Positions 1 through 5,820 of a stretch of DNA of 13,387 bases are shown piece by piece (position 1 is the stretch's first letter; every line of letters begins with the position of its first letter). This DNA comes from an uncultured Campylobacter sp. GTDB lineage: Bacteria > Campylobacterota > Campylobacteria > Campylobacterales > Campylobacteraceae. A program made the translations under genes and the position numbers. The notes below the pieces were generated by a model, which saw nothing but the letters and a program-made list of their open reading frames with translations, made no database searches and was not told where the DNA came from. Location of the stretch: contig NZ_CALIMQ010000298.1 of assembly GCF_938045535.1 (NCBI RefSeq), positions 1 to 13,387 of the forward strand, written 5' to 3'.

Positions 1-21
1 AACGGGAGATAAACTCCCGTT
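1..21 (-). terminator. Perfect hairpin, probable terminator of the minus-strand cytochrome operon
   Basis: Positions 1-8 (AACGGGAG) and 14-21 (CTCCCGTT) are perfect reverse complements around a 5-base loop. It lies about 40 bases after the last minus-strand stop codon (64-66), where an operon terminator would be expected. Any U-tract on the minus strand would fall beyond the left edge of the window, so an intrinsic terminator cannot be confirmed. Confidence 0.45.
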
Positions 22-63
22 ATCGCGCGAAATTTTACTGACTTAAAATTTACCGGATCCTTG

Positions 64-129
64 CTAAAGCGCGGCGTTGAGCTTTAGTTGCATCTCCACG
101 TCGTCGCTAACGAGCAAAATTTTCTTCAT
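64..129 (-). pseudogene. 21-codon ORF directly after the NapC-type gene; unrecognised, possibly a gene remnant
   Basis: An ATG at 129-127 begins 6 bases after the stop of the NapC-type gene and in the same frame. It encodes MKKILLVSDDVEMQLKLNAAL and then a TAG stop. The preceding TAGG is only a weak ribosome binding site. The peptide can be read in two ways. It resembles the first strand of a response-regulator receiver domain (MKKILLV-DD), or the last beta strand of a YceI-like secreted protein. A single-base shift at the CTTTAG near its end would open a second frame running to the window edge, so a frameshifted or truncated gene is possible. It may also be a chance ORF. No function is assigned. 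Confidence 0.25.
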
Positions 130-135
130 TTTAGC

Positions 136-798
136 CTACTTTTTGGTGACGTTATCCTCTTTGTTCTCTACCTTTGATGCTACATAATCCTCCCCGAAAT
201 ATGCCTTCTTTATCTCTTCTTTTTTGATTGCGGCTTTCTTTTCGTAGATTTTGTATTCAGGCTTCCAGTAGTTTAGCATGTTGTTTAGTCCGCTGTGGCC
301 TACCTCGGCGTGACAGCTAGCGCAGGTTAGTTGCTTATCCGTATTTAGCAAGCTTTGATAGTGAGCGTGCATCTTTTGAGCCTGTGCTGAGGTTAGCTTA
401 TTATCCACCAAATTCGTATGGCAGCTAACGCAACCGTTATCAAATACGAAGTGCTCTCTTTTCTCTCTATTTTTATGCCAGTCTATAGCCTCCGGGTCTT
501 TGAAGAAATGAATATATCCCTCCATTAATCCGTTTTTGGCTTTAACTAAGACGTATTTGGCTAGGTTGTCGTGAGGTATGTGGCAGTCTACGCATTTAGC
601 CCTTACTCCGCTTTTACCTTTGCCGCTATGGACGTCGTTACTATAAGCTATAACCATAGGATCCATCTCGTGGCATACTACGCAAAACTTCTCTCCGCTA
701 GTTTCTTCTAGGGCGTAATGCACGGGCAGTACGACTAAAAACCCTATAATGCCGCTTACTAATATAATAAGCGCTAGTACTTTCTTTGAAATTTTCAT
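136..798 (-). CDS. NapC/NrfH/NirT-family membrane-anchored tetrahaem cytochrome c (quinol dehydrogenase)
   Basis: The 220-residue protein would oxidise menaquinol at the inner membrane and pass electrons to periplasmic partners. Residues 7-27 form one hydrophobic anchor. Four haem-binding CXXCH motifs follow at about 39-43, 69-73, 123-127 and 159-163. The first reads CVVCHEM, matching the CXXCHXM arrangement in which NrfH-type proteins use Met as the first-haem ligand. The tail after residue 180 is Lys/Glu rich. The start chosen is the ATG at 798-796, because the next residues form the membrane anchor; the upstream in-frame extension of 17 residues lies inside the preceding gene. That ATG overlaps the stop of the upstream cytochrome gene as ATGA, which indicates translational coupling. 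The neighbours (small tetrahaem cytochrome and Tat flavoprotein) match the Wolinella fccABC layout, in which this protein corresponds to the quinol-oxidising FccC. The family is certain; the partner is inferred from gene order. Confidence 0.9.
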   Translation of the reverse strand: MKISKKVLALIILVSGIIGFLVVLPVHYALEETSGEKFCVVCHEMDPMVIAYSNDVHSGKGKSGVRAKCVDCHIPHDNLAKYVLVKAKNGLMEGYIHFFKDPEAIDWHKNREKREHFVFDNGCVSCHTNLVDNKLTSAQAQKMHAHYQSLLNTDKQLTCASCHAEVGHSGLNNMLNYWKPEYKIYEKKAAIKKEEIKKAYFGEDYVASKVENKEDNVTKK

Positions 799-1235
799 GG
801 CGTTACCCCCATCCATTGCGGAACTTCGTGTTCGTGGCACTCCGTGCACATATTGGTTGATTTTTTATGCTCGTTGTGGCACTCGTCGCAGTATAGCGTA
901 GGGCCGTCGTGAACCGAATTGTGAGGATTTGCTTTTAGCAGATCCATGTATTCTAGTCTTTTAGCTATCTTTTTCTTGTCGCCGTGACAGGATATACAGC
1001 CTTTATCGCCTATGGATTTAAATTTACTAGCGTCGTTTCCTTGTCCTTCGTGACAATCAAGACAGGTGAAGCTTAGCTTTTCGTGGTGAGGTTTTAAAGG
1101 GTGTTTGGCTCGCAGCTCGTCGGTGACGTTAAGATCGACTAAAGACGTTATCTTTGCGCCTAAGGCTTCTGCGCTAAATACAAAAGAGCATAATAGCATA
1201 GATGCGCACAAGGCGAGAAACGCTTTGTGTTTCAT
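795..1235 (-). CDS. Secreted periplasmic tetrahaem cytochrome c (FccB-like, flavocytochrome c3 haem-domain type)
   Basis: The 146-residue precursor starts with a Sec signal peptide (residues 1 to about 27, basic MKHK then a hydrophobic stretch, likely cleavage near AEALGA). The mature protein carries four CXXCH motifs at about 58-62, 80-84, 116-120 and 130-134, with extra His residues (H45, H50/H51, H105, H109) available as distal haem ligands. Size and haem spacing resemble the N-terminal haem domain of Shewanella flavocytochrome c3; here that domain is a separate subunit and the flavin domain is encoded upstream. It would carry electrons from the NapC-type protein to the flavoprotein. The ATG is preceded by AAAGGAA at a good distance. 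Its stop overlaps the next gene as ATGA. The roughly 240 bases to the flavoprotein gene hold two large inverted repeats, so its transcription may be partly separate from that gene. Confidence 0.88.
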   Translation of the reverse strand: MKHKAFLALCASMLLCSFVFSAEALGAKITSLVDLNVTDELRAKHPLKPHHEKLSFTCLDCHEGQGNDASKFKSIGDKGCISCHGDKKKIAKRLEYMDLLKANPHNSVHDGPTLYCDECHNEHKKSTNMCTECHEHEVPQWMGVTP

Positions 1236-1299
1236 GCGAATTCCTTTCGGATGTCAAATTTACAAATTTAACTGCAAATTCGGCTTTAAATTTAAAAAG

Positions 1300-1345
1300 A
1301 TCGCAGGCTGAATTCTCGAATTTAGTCTTAAATTTAACCTGCGAT
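1300..1345 (-). terminator. Stem-loop with T-run upstream of the cytochrome genes: candidate internal terminator or attenuator
   Basis: Read on the minus strand, ATCGCAGG (1345-1338) pairs perfectly with CCTGCGAT (1307-1300), and CTTTTTAAA follows. The 30-base interior contains a smaller imperfect hairpin (CTAAATT/AATTCAG around CGAG). An 8-bp stem followed by a T-run resembles an intrinsic terminator, but the large interior makes it weaker than usual. It lies in the leader of the tetrahaem cytochrome gene and downstream of the flavoprotein gene, so it could lower cytochrome expression relative to flavoprotein or end the flavoprotein transcript. Confidence 0.45.
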
Positions 1346-1378
1346 ACGAAATAATATTTGCGAGTATTTTGAGATGGA

Positions 1379-1457
1379 TTTGAATGTTGTGCGGAAAATT
1401 TTGTCCGAGATAGAACACGTAGTTCATCGTAGGACAAAATTTTCAAACTCATTCAAA
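1379..1457. repeat. 79-base imperfect palindrome with a perfect 13-bp inner arm
   Basis: GAAAATTTTGTCC (1394-1406) is the exact reverse complement of GGACAAAATTTTC (1432-1444). The interior continues the symmetry with GAAC (1413-1416) and GTTC (1422-1425), plus GAT/ATC with single-base bulges. Outside the 13-bp arms, TTTGAATG (1379-1386) pairs with CATTCAAA (1450-1457). It begins about 20 bases after the flavoprotein stop on the minus strand. It may be a bidirectional terminator (A-rich then T-rich arms), an mRNA-stabilising hairpin that separates flavoprotein from cytochrome expression, or a small inverted-repeat element. The symmetry is seen directly; the role is not known. Confidence 0.7.
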
Positions 1458-1479
1458 GACGCTCAAAAGACGCCGCAAA

Positions 1480-3030
1480 TTAGCCTATATTCTCTCCCGC
1501 TATCATACCAAACGTTAAGCAATCCGCGATCGCGACGCTACCTAAGCGGCTTGCTCCGTGTACGCCGCCCGTGATCTCGCCTGCGGCAAATAGTCTAGGA
1601 ATAGGCATCTCTGTTTGTAGCGAGATAACCTGGGCTTTGGTATTGATATCGATACCGCCCATAGTGTGGTGGAGTTTTGGCGTACCGCGCATAGCGTAGA
1701 AAGGTGGTTTGGAGATATCTACGCCGTTTGTAGTGGTTTTATCCATAGGTTTGCCAAAGTCCTCGTCTTTACCAGATTTAACGAAGCTGTTATATCTCTC
1801 GACCGTCTTTTTTAGCTCTGCGGCAGGGATTTTATAAGCCGCCGCTAGTTCGTCTAGAGTTTCAAATTTCTTTAGTACGCCTGATTCTAGCGGTTTAGTG
1901 TAGTGCTCAGGTATAACCATATTTTTTACACCATCAGAGTCGCAGAAGTTGATCGGATAGATATCTGCTTTTGCATCGATTACTTTAAACATAGCTTGAG
2001 AGCGCGTACGGCGGTCCGCTAGCTCGTTCATAAAGCGTTTGCCGGTTCTTGGATCAACTGAGATACCGTAGCGGAAGCTTCCGTTTACGTTAAACATAGA
2101 GCCTACGCCAAAGCCTTTTTCGTCAGGGCATGCCCATGGACCAAACTGTATCCAGCTTAGCTGCACTGGAGTTGCGCCGATCCTAAACGCCTCTTTCATA
2201 GCGCCAGCTGTTGCGCCCGGGTGGTTGGTGCTATCCGTAGTAGGCAAGATAGATGGATCTTGAACCTGTCTAAAAAATACGTCGCGGCAGAATCCGCCTG
2301 CGGCTAGCACTACGCCTTTTTTGGCTTTTATCGTCTTTTTAGTTCCGGTAGTGTTTTCGGCGTCGTCTTTTTGGCTTTTTGGATCAAATTTATAATCCTC
2401 TCTGATGATCACGCCGTCTACGCCGCCATCTTCGCCTAGGACAAATTCGTCAAATTTAGCTCTTTGTCTTAGCTCGCAGCCTTGTAGGTTTTTAAAGTAT
2501 TCTACCATCGGCTGAACGATACCTGAGCCCGAGCCGTTAGCGGTCTGAAGCGATCTAGGCACGCTGTGTCCGCCTGCGTGAGTAACTTTATCTATGTATT
2601 TAGCGCCGCATTTTAGAGTTAGTTTATATGCATCTTGCGCGCGAGTAGCGATGGTGTCGATTAGATCTACGTGGTTTAGGCCGCGGCCGGCTTTTAGGCA
2701 GTCTTTGATAAATAGCTCGTTGCTATCTTTGATGCCTTCTGCTTTTTGTTTGTCGCTGTTTGGAACGGCAAATATTCCGCCGTTAATTACAGAGTTACCG
2801 CCTACGCGTCCCATCTTTTCTAGGATTAGGACTTTATTGCCCTTTTCGGCTGCAGTGATACCGGCTGCAAGTCCTGCAAAACCGGAACCAACGATAACTA
2901 CGTCCCACTCTTCGTCAAATTTGACGTCTTTAGCGTTAACCGCAGCATTTGCGTTTACGGAGCCGAGCGCTAAAGCACCCGCGCCAACTAGGCTCATTTT
3001 GAGCAGATCACGTCTTGAAACGTTTTCCAT
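1480..3030 (-). CDS. Tat-exported FAD-dependent periplasmic reductase (FccA/flavocytochrome c flavoprotein family), substrate uncertain
   Basis: This 516-residue flavoprotein reduces an activated C=C bond with electrons from the haem proteins encoded downstream. A twin-arginine signal (SRRDLLK, residues 5-11, then a hydrophobic stretch to about 30) predicts folded export with FAD bound. The FAD-binding GXGXXG is at 48-53 (GSGFAG). Active-site landmarks of the fumarate-reductase family are present: GKRFMNE followed by an Arg cluster (about 340-343, the place of the catalytic acid Arg), HHTMGG (454-459) and HGASRLG (491-497). The HPT segment that holds the second carboxylate in Shewanella fumarate reductase reads IQFGPW (294-299), and the following TEAVRG-like segment is also absent. 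A monocarboxylate such as acrylate, methacrylate, urocanate or a cinnamate-like acid is therefore more likely than fumarate. Unlike FccA of Shewanella, it has no fused haem domain. AAGGAG precedes the ATG. Family confident, substrate inferred. Confidence 0.88.
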   Translation of the reverse strand: MENVSRRDLLKMSLVGAGALALGSVNANAAVNAKDVKFDEEWDVVIVGSGFAGLAAGITAAEKGNKVLILEKMGRVGGNSVINGGIFAVPNSDKQKAEGIKDSNELFIKDCLKAGRGLNHVDLIDTIATRAQDAYKLTLKCGAKYIDKVTHAGGHSVPRSLQTANGSGSGIVQPMVEYFKNLQGCELRQRAKFDEFVLGEDGGVDGVIIREDYKFDPKSQKDDAENTTGTKKTIKAKKGVVLAAGGFCRDVFFRQVQDPSILPTTDSTNHPGATAGAMKEAFRIGATPVQLSWIQFGPWACPDEKGFGVGSMFNVNGSFRYGISVDPRTGKRFMNELADRRTRSQAMFKVIDAKADIYPINFCDSDGVKNMVIPEHYTKPLESGVLKKFETLDELAAAYKIPAAELKKTVERYNSFVKSGKDEDFGKPMDKTTTNGVDISKPPFYAMRGTPKLHHTMGGIDINTKAQVISLQTEMPIPRLFAAGEITGGVHGASRLGSVAIADCLTFGMIAGENIG

Positions 3031-3047
3031 GATGTCTCCTTTATTTT

Positions 3048-3066
3048 ACCGTTATACGGTTTTTTT
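3048..3066 (+). other. Short stem-loop followed by T7 in the flavoprotein leader
   Basis: ACCGT (3048-3052) and ACGGT (3056-3060) pair around a TAT loop, and T residues follow through 3066. On the plus strand this looks like a very small intrinsic terminator. On the minus strand it lies in the 5' untranslated leader of the flavoprotein gene between the candidate promoter and the ribosome binding site. The stem has only 5 bp, so the significance is doubtful. Confidence 0.25.
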
Positions 3067-3085
3067 GATGCCTAATTTTGGAGTT

Positions 3086-3114
3086 ATTGTACCAAAAGTT
3101 AAATAAAAGCAAAA
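3086..3114 (-). promoter_or_regulatory. Candidate sigma-70 promoter of the flavoprotein gene
   Basis: On the minus strand a TACAAT hexamer (3091-3086) lies about 56 bases before the flavoprotein ATG, with T-rich DNA upstream and TTTTGC (3114-3109) 17 bases away as a poor -35. Campylobacter promoters usually have a recognisable -10, a weak -35 and T-rich upstream DNA, which fits. The rest of the 3092-3268 stretch is AT-rich, with no gene seen. Confidence 0.5.
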
Positions 3115-3268
3115 TAATATTATTTAAAAATTGTCTTTAAATTTTAGAAAACCGCCGCCGCTAAAAAGCCGCTTATCGGTTGCCTACTAGCTCTAAATTT
3201 AGACAAATTTTAAATTTAAATCTCTACATAAAATTTTGTGCGCTATGAGAGTGTGTATCCTGCGCCGG

Positions 3269-3296
3269 ATAAAGACCTGCAAAAGCAGGTCTTTAT
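3269..3296 (-). terminator. Strong intrinsic terminator hairpin overlapping the NifB-like stop codon
   Basis: ATAAAGACCTGC (3269-3280) and GCAGGTCTTTAT (3285-3296) form a perfect 12-bp stem with a 4-base loop. The stem ends in AAA/TTT, so it could act in either direction. The TAA stop of the NifB-like gene (3295-3293) is inside the stem. It marks the end of the five-gene minus-strand cluster. Confidence 0.75.
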
Positions 3297-4120
3297 TTCT
3301 CGCAAAGCTTGCCGCACGCATCGGCGCGGCATCTGCTGCAGTGAGTCATTTGGTGAATGGAGCCGCCGATTAGCTTTCGCATGCTGCGAATTTCTTCGTT
3401 TGAGGGCGATTTGATATTTGCAAAAGGGGTGCCATGCACGGGGATCATCGCCATGCAGTTCATGATATCGGCCTGCCACTCTTTGGCCTTTTTCGCGATT
3501 TGCGGGACGTGATCCATATTTACGCCAGGCATTACGACCGTATTGATCTTTACGATCATGCGAGCTTCTTTTAGCTTGCGAATCCCTTCCTCTTGGCGCT
3601 CCGCAAGAATTTTAGCGCCCTCTTCGCCGCGATAAATTTTGTTTTTGTAGCGCACCCACGCATAAATTTTGCCGCCCACGCCCGGCGTTACGGCATTAAC
3701 GGTCACCGTCACGTGGCTCACGCCGATACGCACGATATCGTCCACATGCTCGGGCAGAGCTAGGCCGTTTGTGGATAGGCAAAGTAGGGCGCGAGGGAAG
3801 CGGGCTTTGCATTTTTCAAAGGTAGCTAGGGTCTTGTCGGCATCGCACATAGGATCTCCGGGCCCTGCGATACCGATGACCGAGATATCCTGTCTAAATT
3901 TAAATAGATTTTCCACGTATAGCGCGGCCTCGTCCGGGCTTTGCACCCTCCCCGTTACGCCGGGTCGATTTTCGTTTGCGCAGTCGTAGATGCGGTTGCA
4001 AAAATTGCATTGGATATTGCAATTCGGCGCTACGGGAAGGTGCACGCGCCCGTAGGCGGCGGACGCTTTTTTGCTAAAGCAGGGGTGATTGTCGAAGGAG
4101 GGTTTGGCGAAAAAATTCAT
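3293..4120 (-). CDS. NifB-type radical SAM FeS-cluster maturase (stand-alone core domain)
   Basis: The 275-residue protein matches the catalytic core of NifB, which fuses two [4Fe-4S] units and inserts a SAM-derived carbide to make the nitrogenase cofactor precursor. Visible features are NHPC (11-14), the SAM-cluster CX3CX2C (C34, C38, C41) followed by NRIYDCANENRPG, GIAGPGDP (83-90), LCLSTNG (C114), GVGGKIYAWV and a C-terminal HCSRCRADACG (C261, C264). The Cys/His positions that hold the extra clusters in NifB are therefore retained. It lacks the NifX-like C-terminal domain of many bacterial NifBs, as archaeal ones do. The start is the ATG at 4120-4118, preceded by GGAAGGA; a longer upstream reading lies inside the neighbouring gene. 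Its ATG shares one base with the upstream TGA. No nifHDK or nifEN is nearby, so the client protein is unlikely to be a nitrogenase encoded here; the double-cubane-type protein in the same cluster is the obvious candidate. Confidence 0.85.
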   Translation of the reverse strand: MNFFAKPSFDNHPCFSKKASAAYGRVHLPVAPNCNIQCNFCNRIYDCANENRPGVTGRVQSPDEAALYVENLFKFRQDISVIGIAGPGDPMCDADKTLATFEKCKARFPRALLCLSTNGLALPEHVDDIVRIGVSHVTVTVNAVTPGVGGKIYAWVRYKNKIYRGEEGAKILAERQEEGIRKLKEARMIVKINTVVMPGVNMDHVPQIAKKAKEWQADIMNCMAMIPVHGTPFANIKSPSNEEIRSMRKLIGGSIHQMTHCSRCRADACGKLCEK

Positions 4121-4896
4121 CAATCTTTTTTCCTTCCGAATTTGATGGCATCCGCGTGGCAAACATCCATACAATCGCCGCAGTTCGTGCAGTTCATCTC
4201 GTCCGGTCTCGTGCCCATTTCGCATTTGCGCAAACAGGCGTTGCAGTTATCGCAGGCGCTCGTTTTATAAACGCGAAATATTGAAATTTTACGCAGCAGC
4301 TCCATTATGCCGCCGCTAGGACAGGCGAAGCGGCACCATAAATTTGCGACGATCAAGGACGCAGCGATGAGGGCCACGACTACGGCAGTGCGAACCGCCC
4401 AGTACCAGTCGGAAAATTTAAAGGACATGATAACGGCGTTTAGATACTCGTCGCTGGTGCGGATAGGGATCATAACTCGAGGGTTGCCGTAGATAAAATA
4501 CACGCCCGCGCTAAGCAAAACGGCTAGAACCATGCCTATCTGCGCATATCGTAGCTTTCTGTTATTTTTTAGCTTGAGCTTAAAAGCGGCAAATTTGCCG
4601 AGCATTTGATTGACGAATCCGCCCGGGCAAATCCAGCCGCAAAACGCGCGCCCAAGGAAAATAACCAGCACGGGTACAAACAGCCAAAAGCCGAAAAACA
4701 CGGTCGCGATCCGCCCCCAGCACGTAACGATTGGACAGGATTGGCAGTTTACGAAAGGCACGATAAAAGGGCATCTAAAAATCCCGTAATACGCCCATTG
4801 CCCGATCGCGCCGATAAAAATCAGCTGCACCAATCGACGAATTTTAGTTAGCCTAGAGACTTTTTTCATCTTTGCCATATTTACTATACTAAACAT
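4120..4896 (-). CDS. NapH/NosR-like polytopic membrane protein with two [4Fe-4S] ferredoxin motifs
   Basis: The 258-residue protein has about four membrane segments (roughly 22-40, 62-82, 116-137, 168-188). It has two CX3CP motifs, CGWICP (86-91) and CRFACP (188-193), typical of NapH/NosR/CcoG-type proteins. Its C-terminus carries two ferredoxin motifs (C215, C218, C221, C225 and C236, C239, C242, C246). An additional Cys-rich loop, CPFIVPFVNCQSCPIVTC (42-59), lies between the first two membrane segments. Such proteins move electrons between the quinone pool or membrane and soluble FeS partners. In this cluster it may feed electrons to the NifB-like protein or the ATPase, or link them to the exported binding protein. 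The first ATG (4896) overlaps the upstream stop by 8 bases; ATGs at 4878 and 4869 are alternatives with no better ribosome binding site. Confidence 0.82.
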   Translation of the reverse strand: MFSIVNMAKMKKVSRLTKIRRLVQLIFIGAIGQWAYYGIFRCPFIVPFVNCQSCPIVTCWGRIATVFFGFWLFVPVLVIFLGRAFCGWICPGGFVNQMLGKFAAFKLKLKNNRKLRYAQIGMVLAVLLSAGVYFIYGNPRVMIPIRTSDEYLNAVIMSFKFSDWYWAVRTAVVVALIAASLIVANLWCRFACPSGGIMELLRKISIFRVYKTSACDNCNACLRKCEMGTRPDEMNCTNCGDCMDVCHADAIKFGRKKD

Positions 4897-5749
4897 CTTT
4901 TACACCAAACCTTTCTATGAGTTCAAGCCCACGTGCCGAATGGATGGAGGTAAAGCCGTGTCGCTCGAAAATTTCCTGCCCCTCCACGGAACAGACGAAG
5001 TCCGCGAAGTCGTCGGCAAGCTTCTCGTCTTTTACGTATTTCATGATATTTAGCGTAAAGGTAAGCGGCCCTGGCGGGATGAGTTTCTCGTCGATAGGCA
5101 TATATTCGATCTTGTCTTTAAACCTATCGTGCGTCGTTAGGCGCTTTTCGATTATGGACGCATCGCCCTTGCCATCTACCAGATCGCACATCATCTGGAT
5201 GACGCATGAGCCGTTGGCAATCATATTTTTCATAACGGGCTCCGTGAGACCTGAATTTTTCAAAATTCCCTTTACCGGCCCGCTACCCGGAGGCGATGCC
5301 CTTAGCGGCAGCATCACCCGCACGCCAGGCTCTGCTAGATCCTTCAGATCGCGAATGCCCGCGGGATTTCCCTTCGGCACTACTAAAACGTAGTCGGTAA
5401 AACATAGCGGTCTAAAGCGGAGGCTAAGGCCAGCCTTACGCAGTTTTTGAGAGAGCTCCAAAACGCGAGCGCCGAAAACCTCCGTCTTGCCTTGCAAGGC
5501 TAGCAGCGACTTTCCGAGCGCACCCGCAAAGGCGCCGGTGTATTGGATATTATGCCCCGTCCTTGACTCATAAATGGCGTTTAGCTCGTTAAATGCTTCG
5601 GACAGCCCTCCGCACGACCAAACCTGCAGGGAACCTGGCTTAAACGGCGTATAGCCAGCAAGCATCGCTTCCGGTCCGGCGATGGCTGCCGCTGCCAAAG
5701 CTCCTTTTAAAAAGCCGCGACGAGATTCGTCTATCTCTTTAAATTTCAT
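4889..5749 (-). CDS. Tat-exported ModA-like extracellular solute-binding protein without adjacent ABC transporter
   Basis: The 286-residue protein begins with a twin-arginine signal (SRRGFLK, 9-15, then an Ala-rich hydrophobic stretch to about 32). The mature part has the layout of the molybdate-type or related anion-binding proteins: LQVWSCGGLSEAFNELNAIYE near the start, YVLVVPKGNPAGIRDLKDL (120-138), and a C-terminal region with FADFVCSVEGQEIFERHGF. No permease or ATPase gene lies in the window, so it may be an orphan receptor rather than part of an importer. Most such proteins use Sec; Tat export suggests folding or ligand loading in the cytoplasm, which would fit a metal or cluster cargo, but this is inference. 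AAAGGAGAG precedes the ATG. It is 71 bases downstream of the double-cubane-type gene and overlaps the next gene by 8 bases. Ligand unknown. Confidence 0.78.
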   Translation of the reverse strand: MKFKEIDESRRGFLKGALAAAAIAGPEAMLAGYTPFKPGSLQVWSCGGLSEAFNELNAIYESRTGHNIQYTGAFAGALGKSLLALQGKTEVFGARVLELSQKLRKAGLSLRFRPLCFTDYVLVVPKGNPAGIRDLKDLAEPGVRVMLPLRASPPGSGPVKGILKNSGLTEPVMKNMIANGSCVIQMMCDLVDGKGDASIIEKRLTTHDRFKDKIEYMPIDEKLIPPGPLTFTLNIMKYVKDEKLADDFADFVCSVEGQEIFERHGFTSIHSARGLELIERFGVKDV

Positions 5750-5820
5750 GCAATCTCTCCTTTCTTTGGATTGTTTTTAAATTTAGAAAATTCTTCATTT
5801 TAAAATTTCGAGCAACCCGC

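Noticed and set aside
1174..1574. Short ORFs on both strands across the flavoprotein-cytochrome gap
   Set aside because: They lie over the inverted repeats and AAATTT-rich DNA, lack ribosome binding sites and resemble no protein.
2594..3106. 170-codon plus-strand ORF antisense to the flavoprotein
   Set aside because: Ser/Pro/Leu-rich shadow of the FAD-binding region; it also runs through the flavoprotein promoter.
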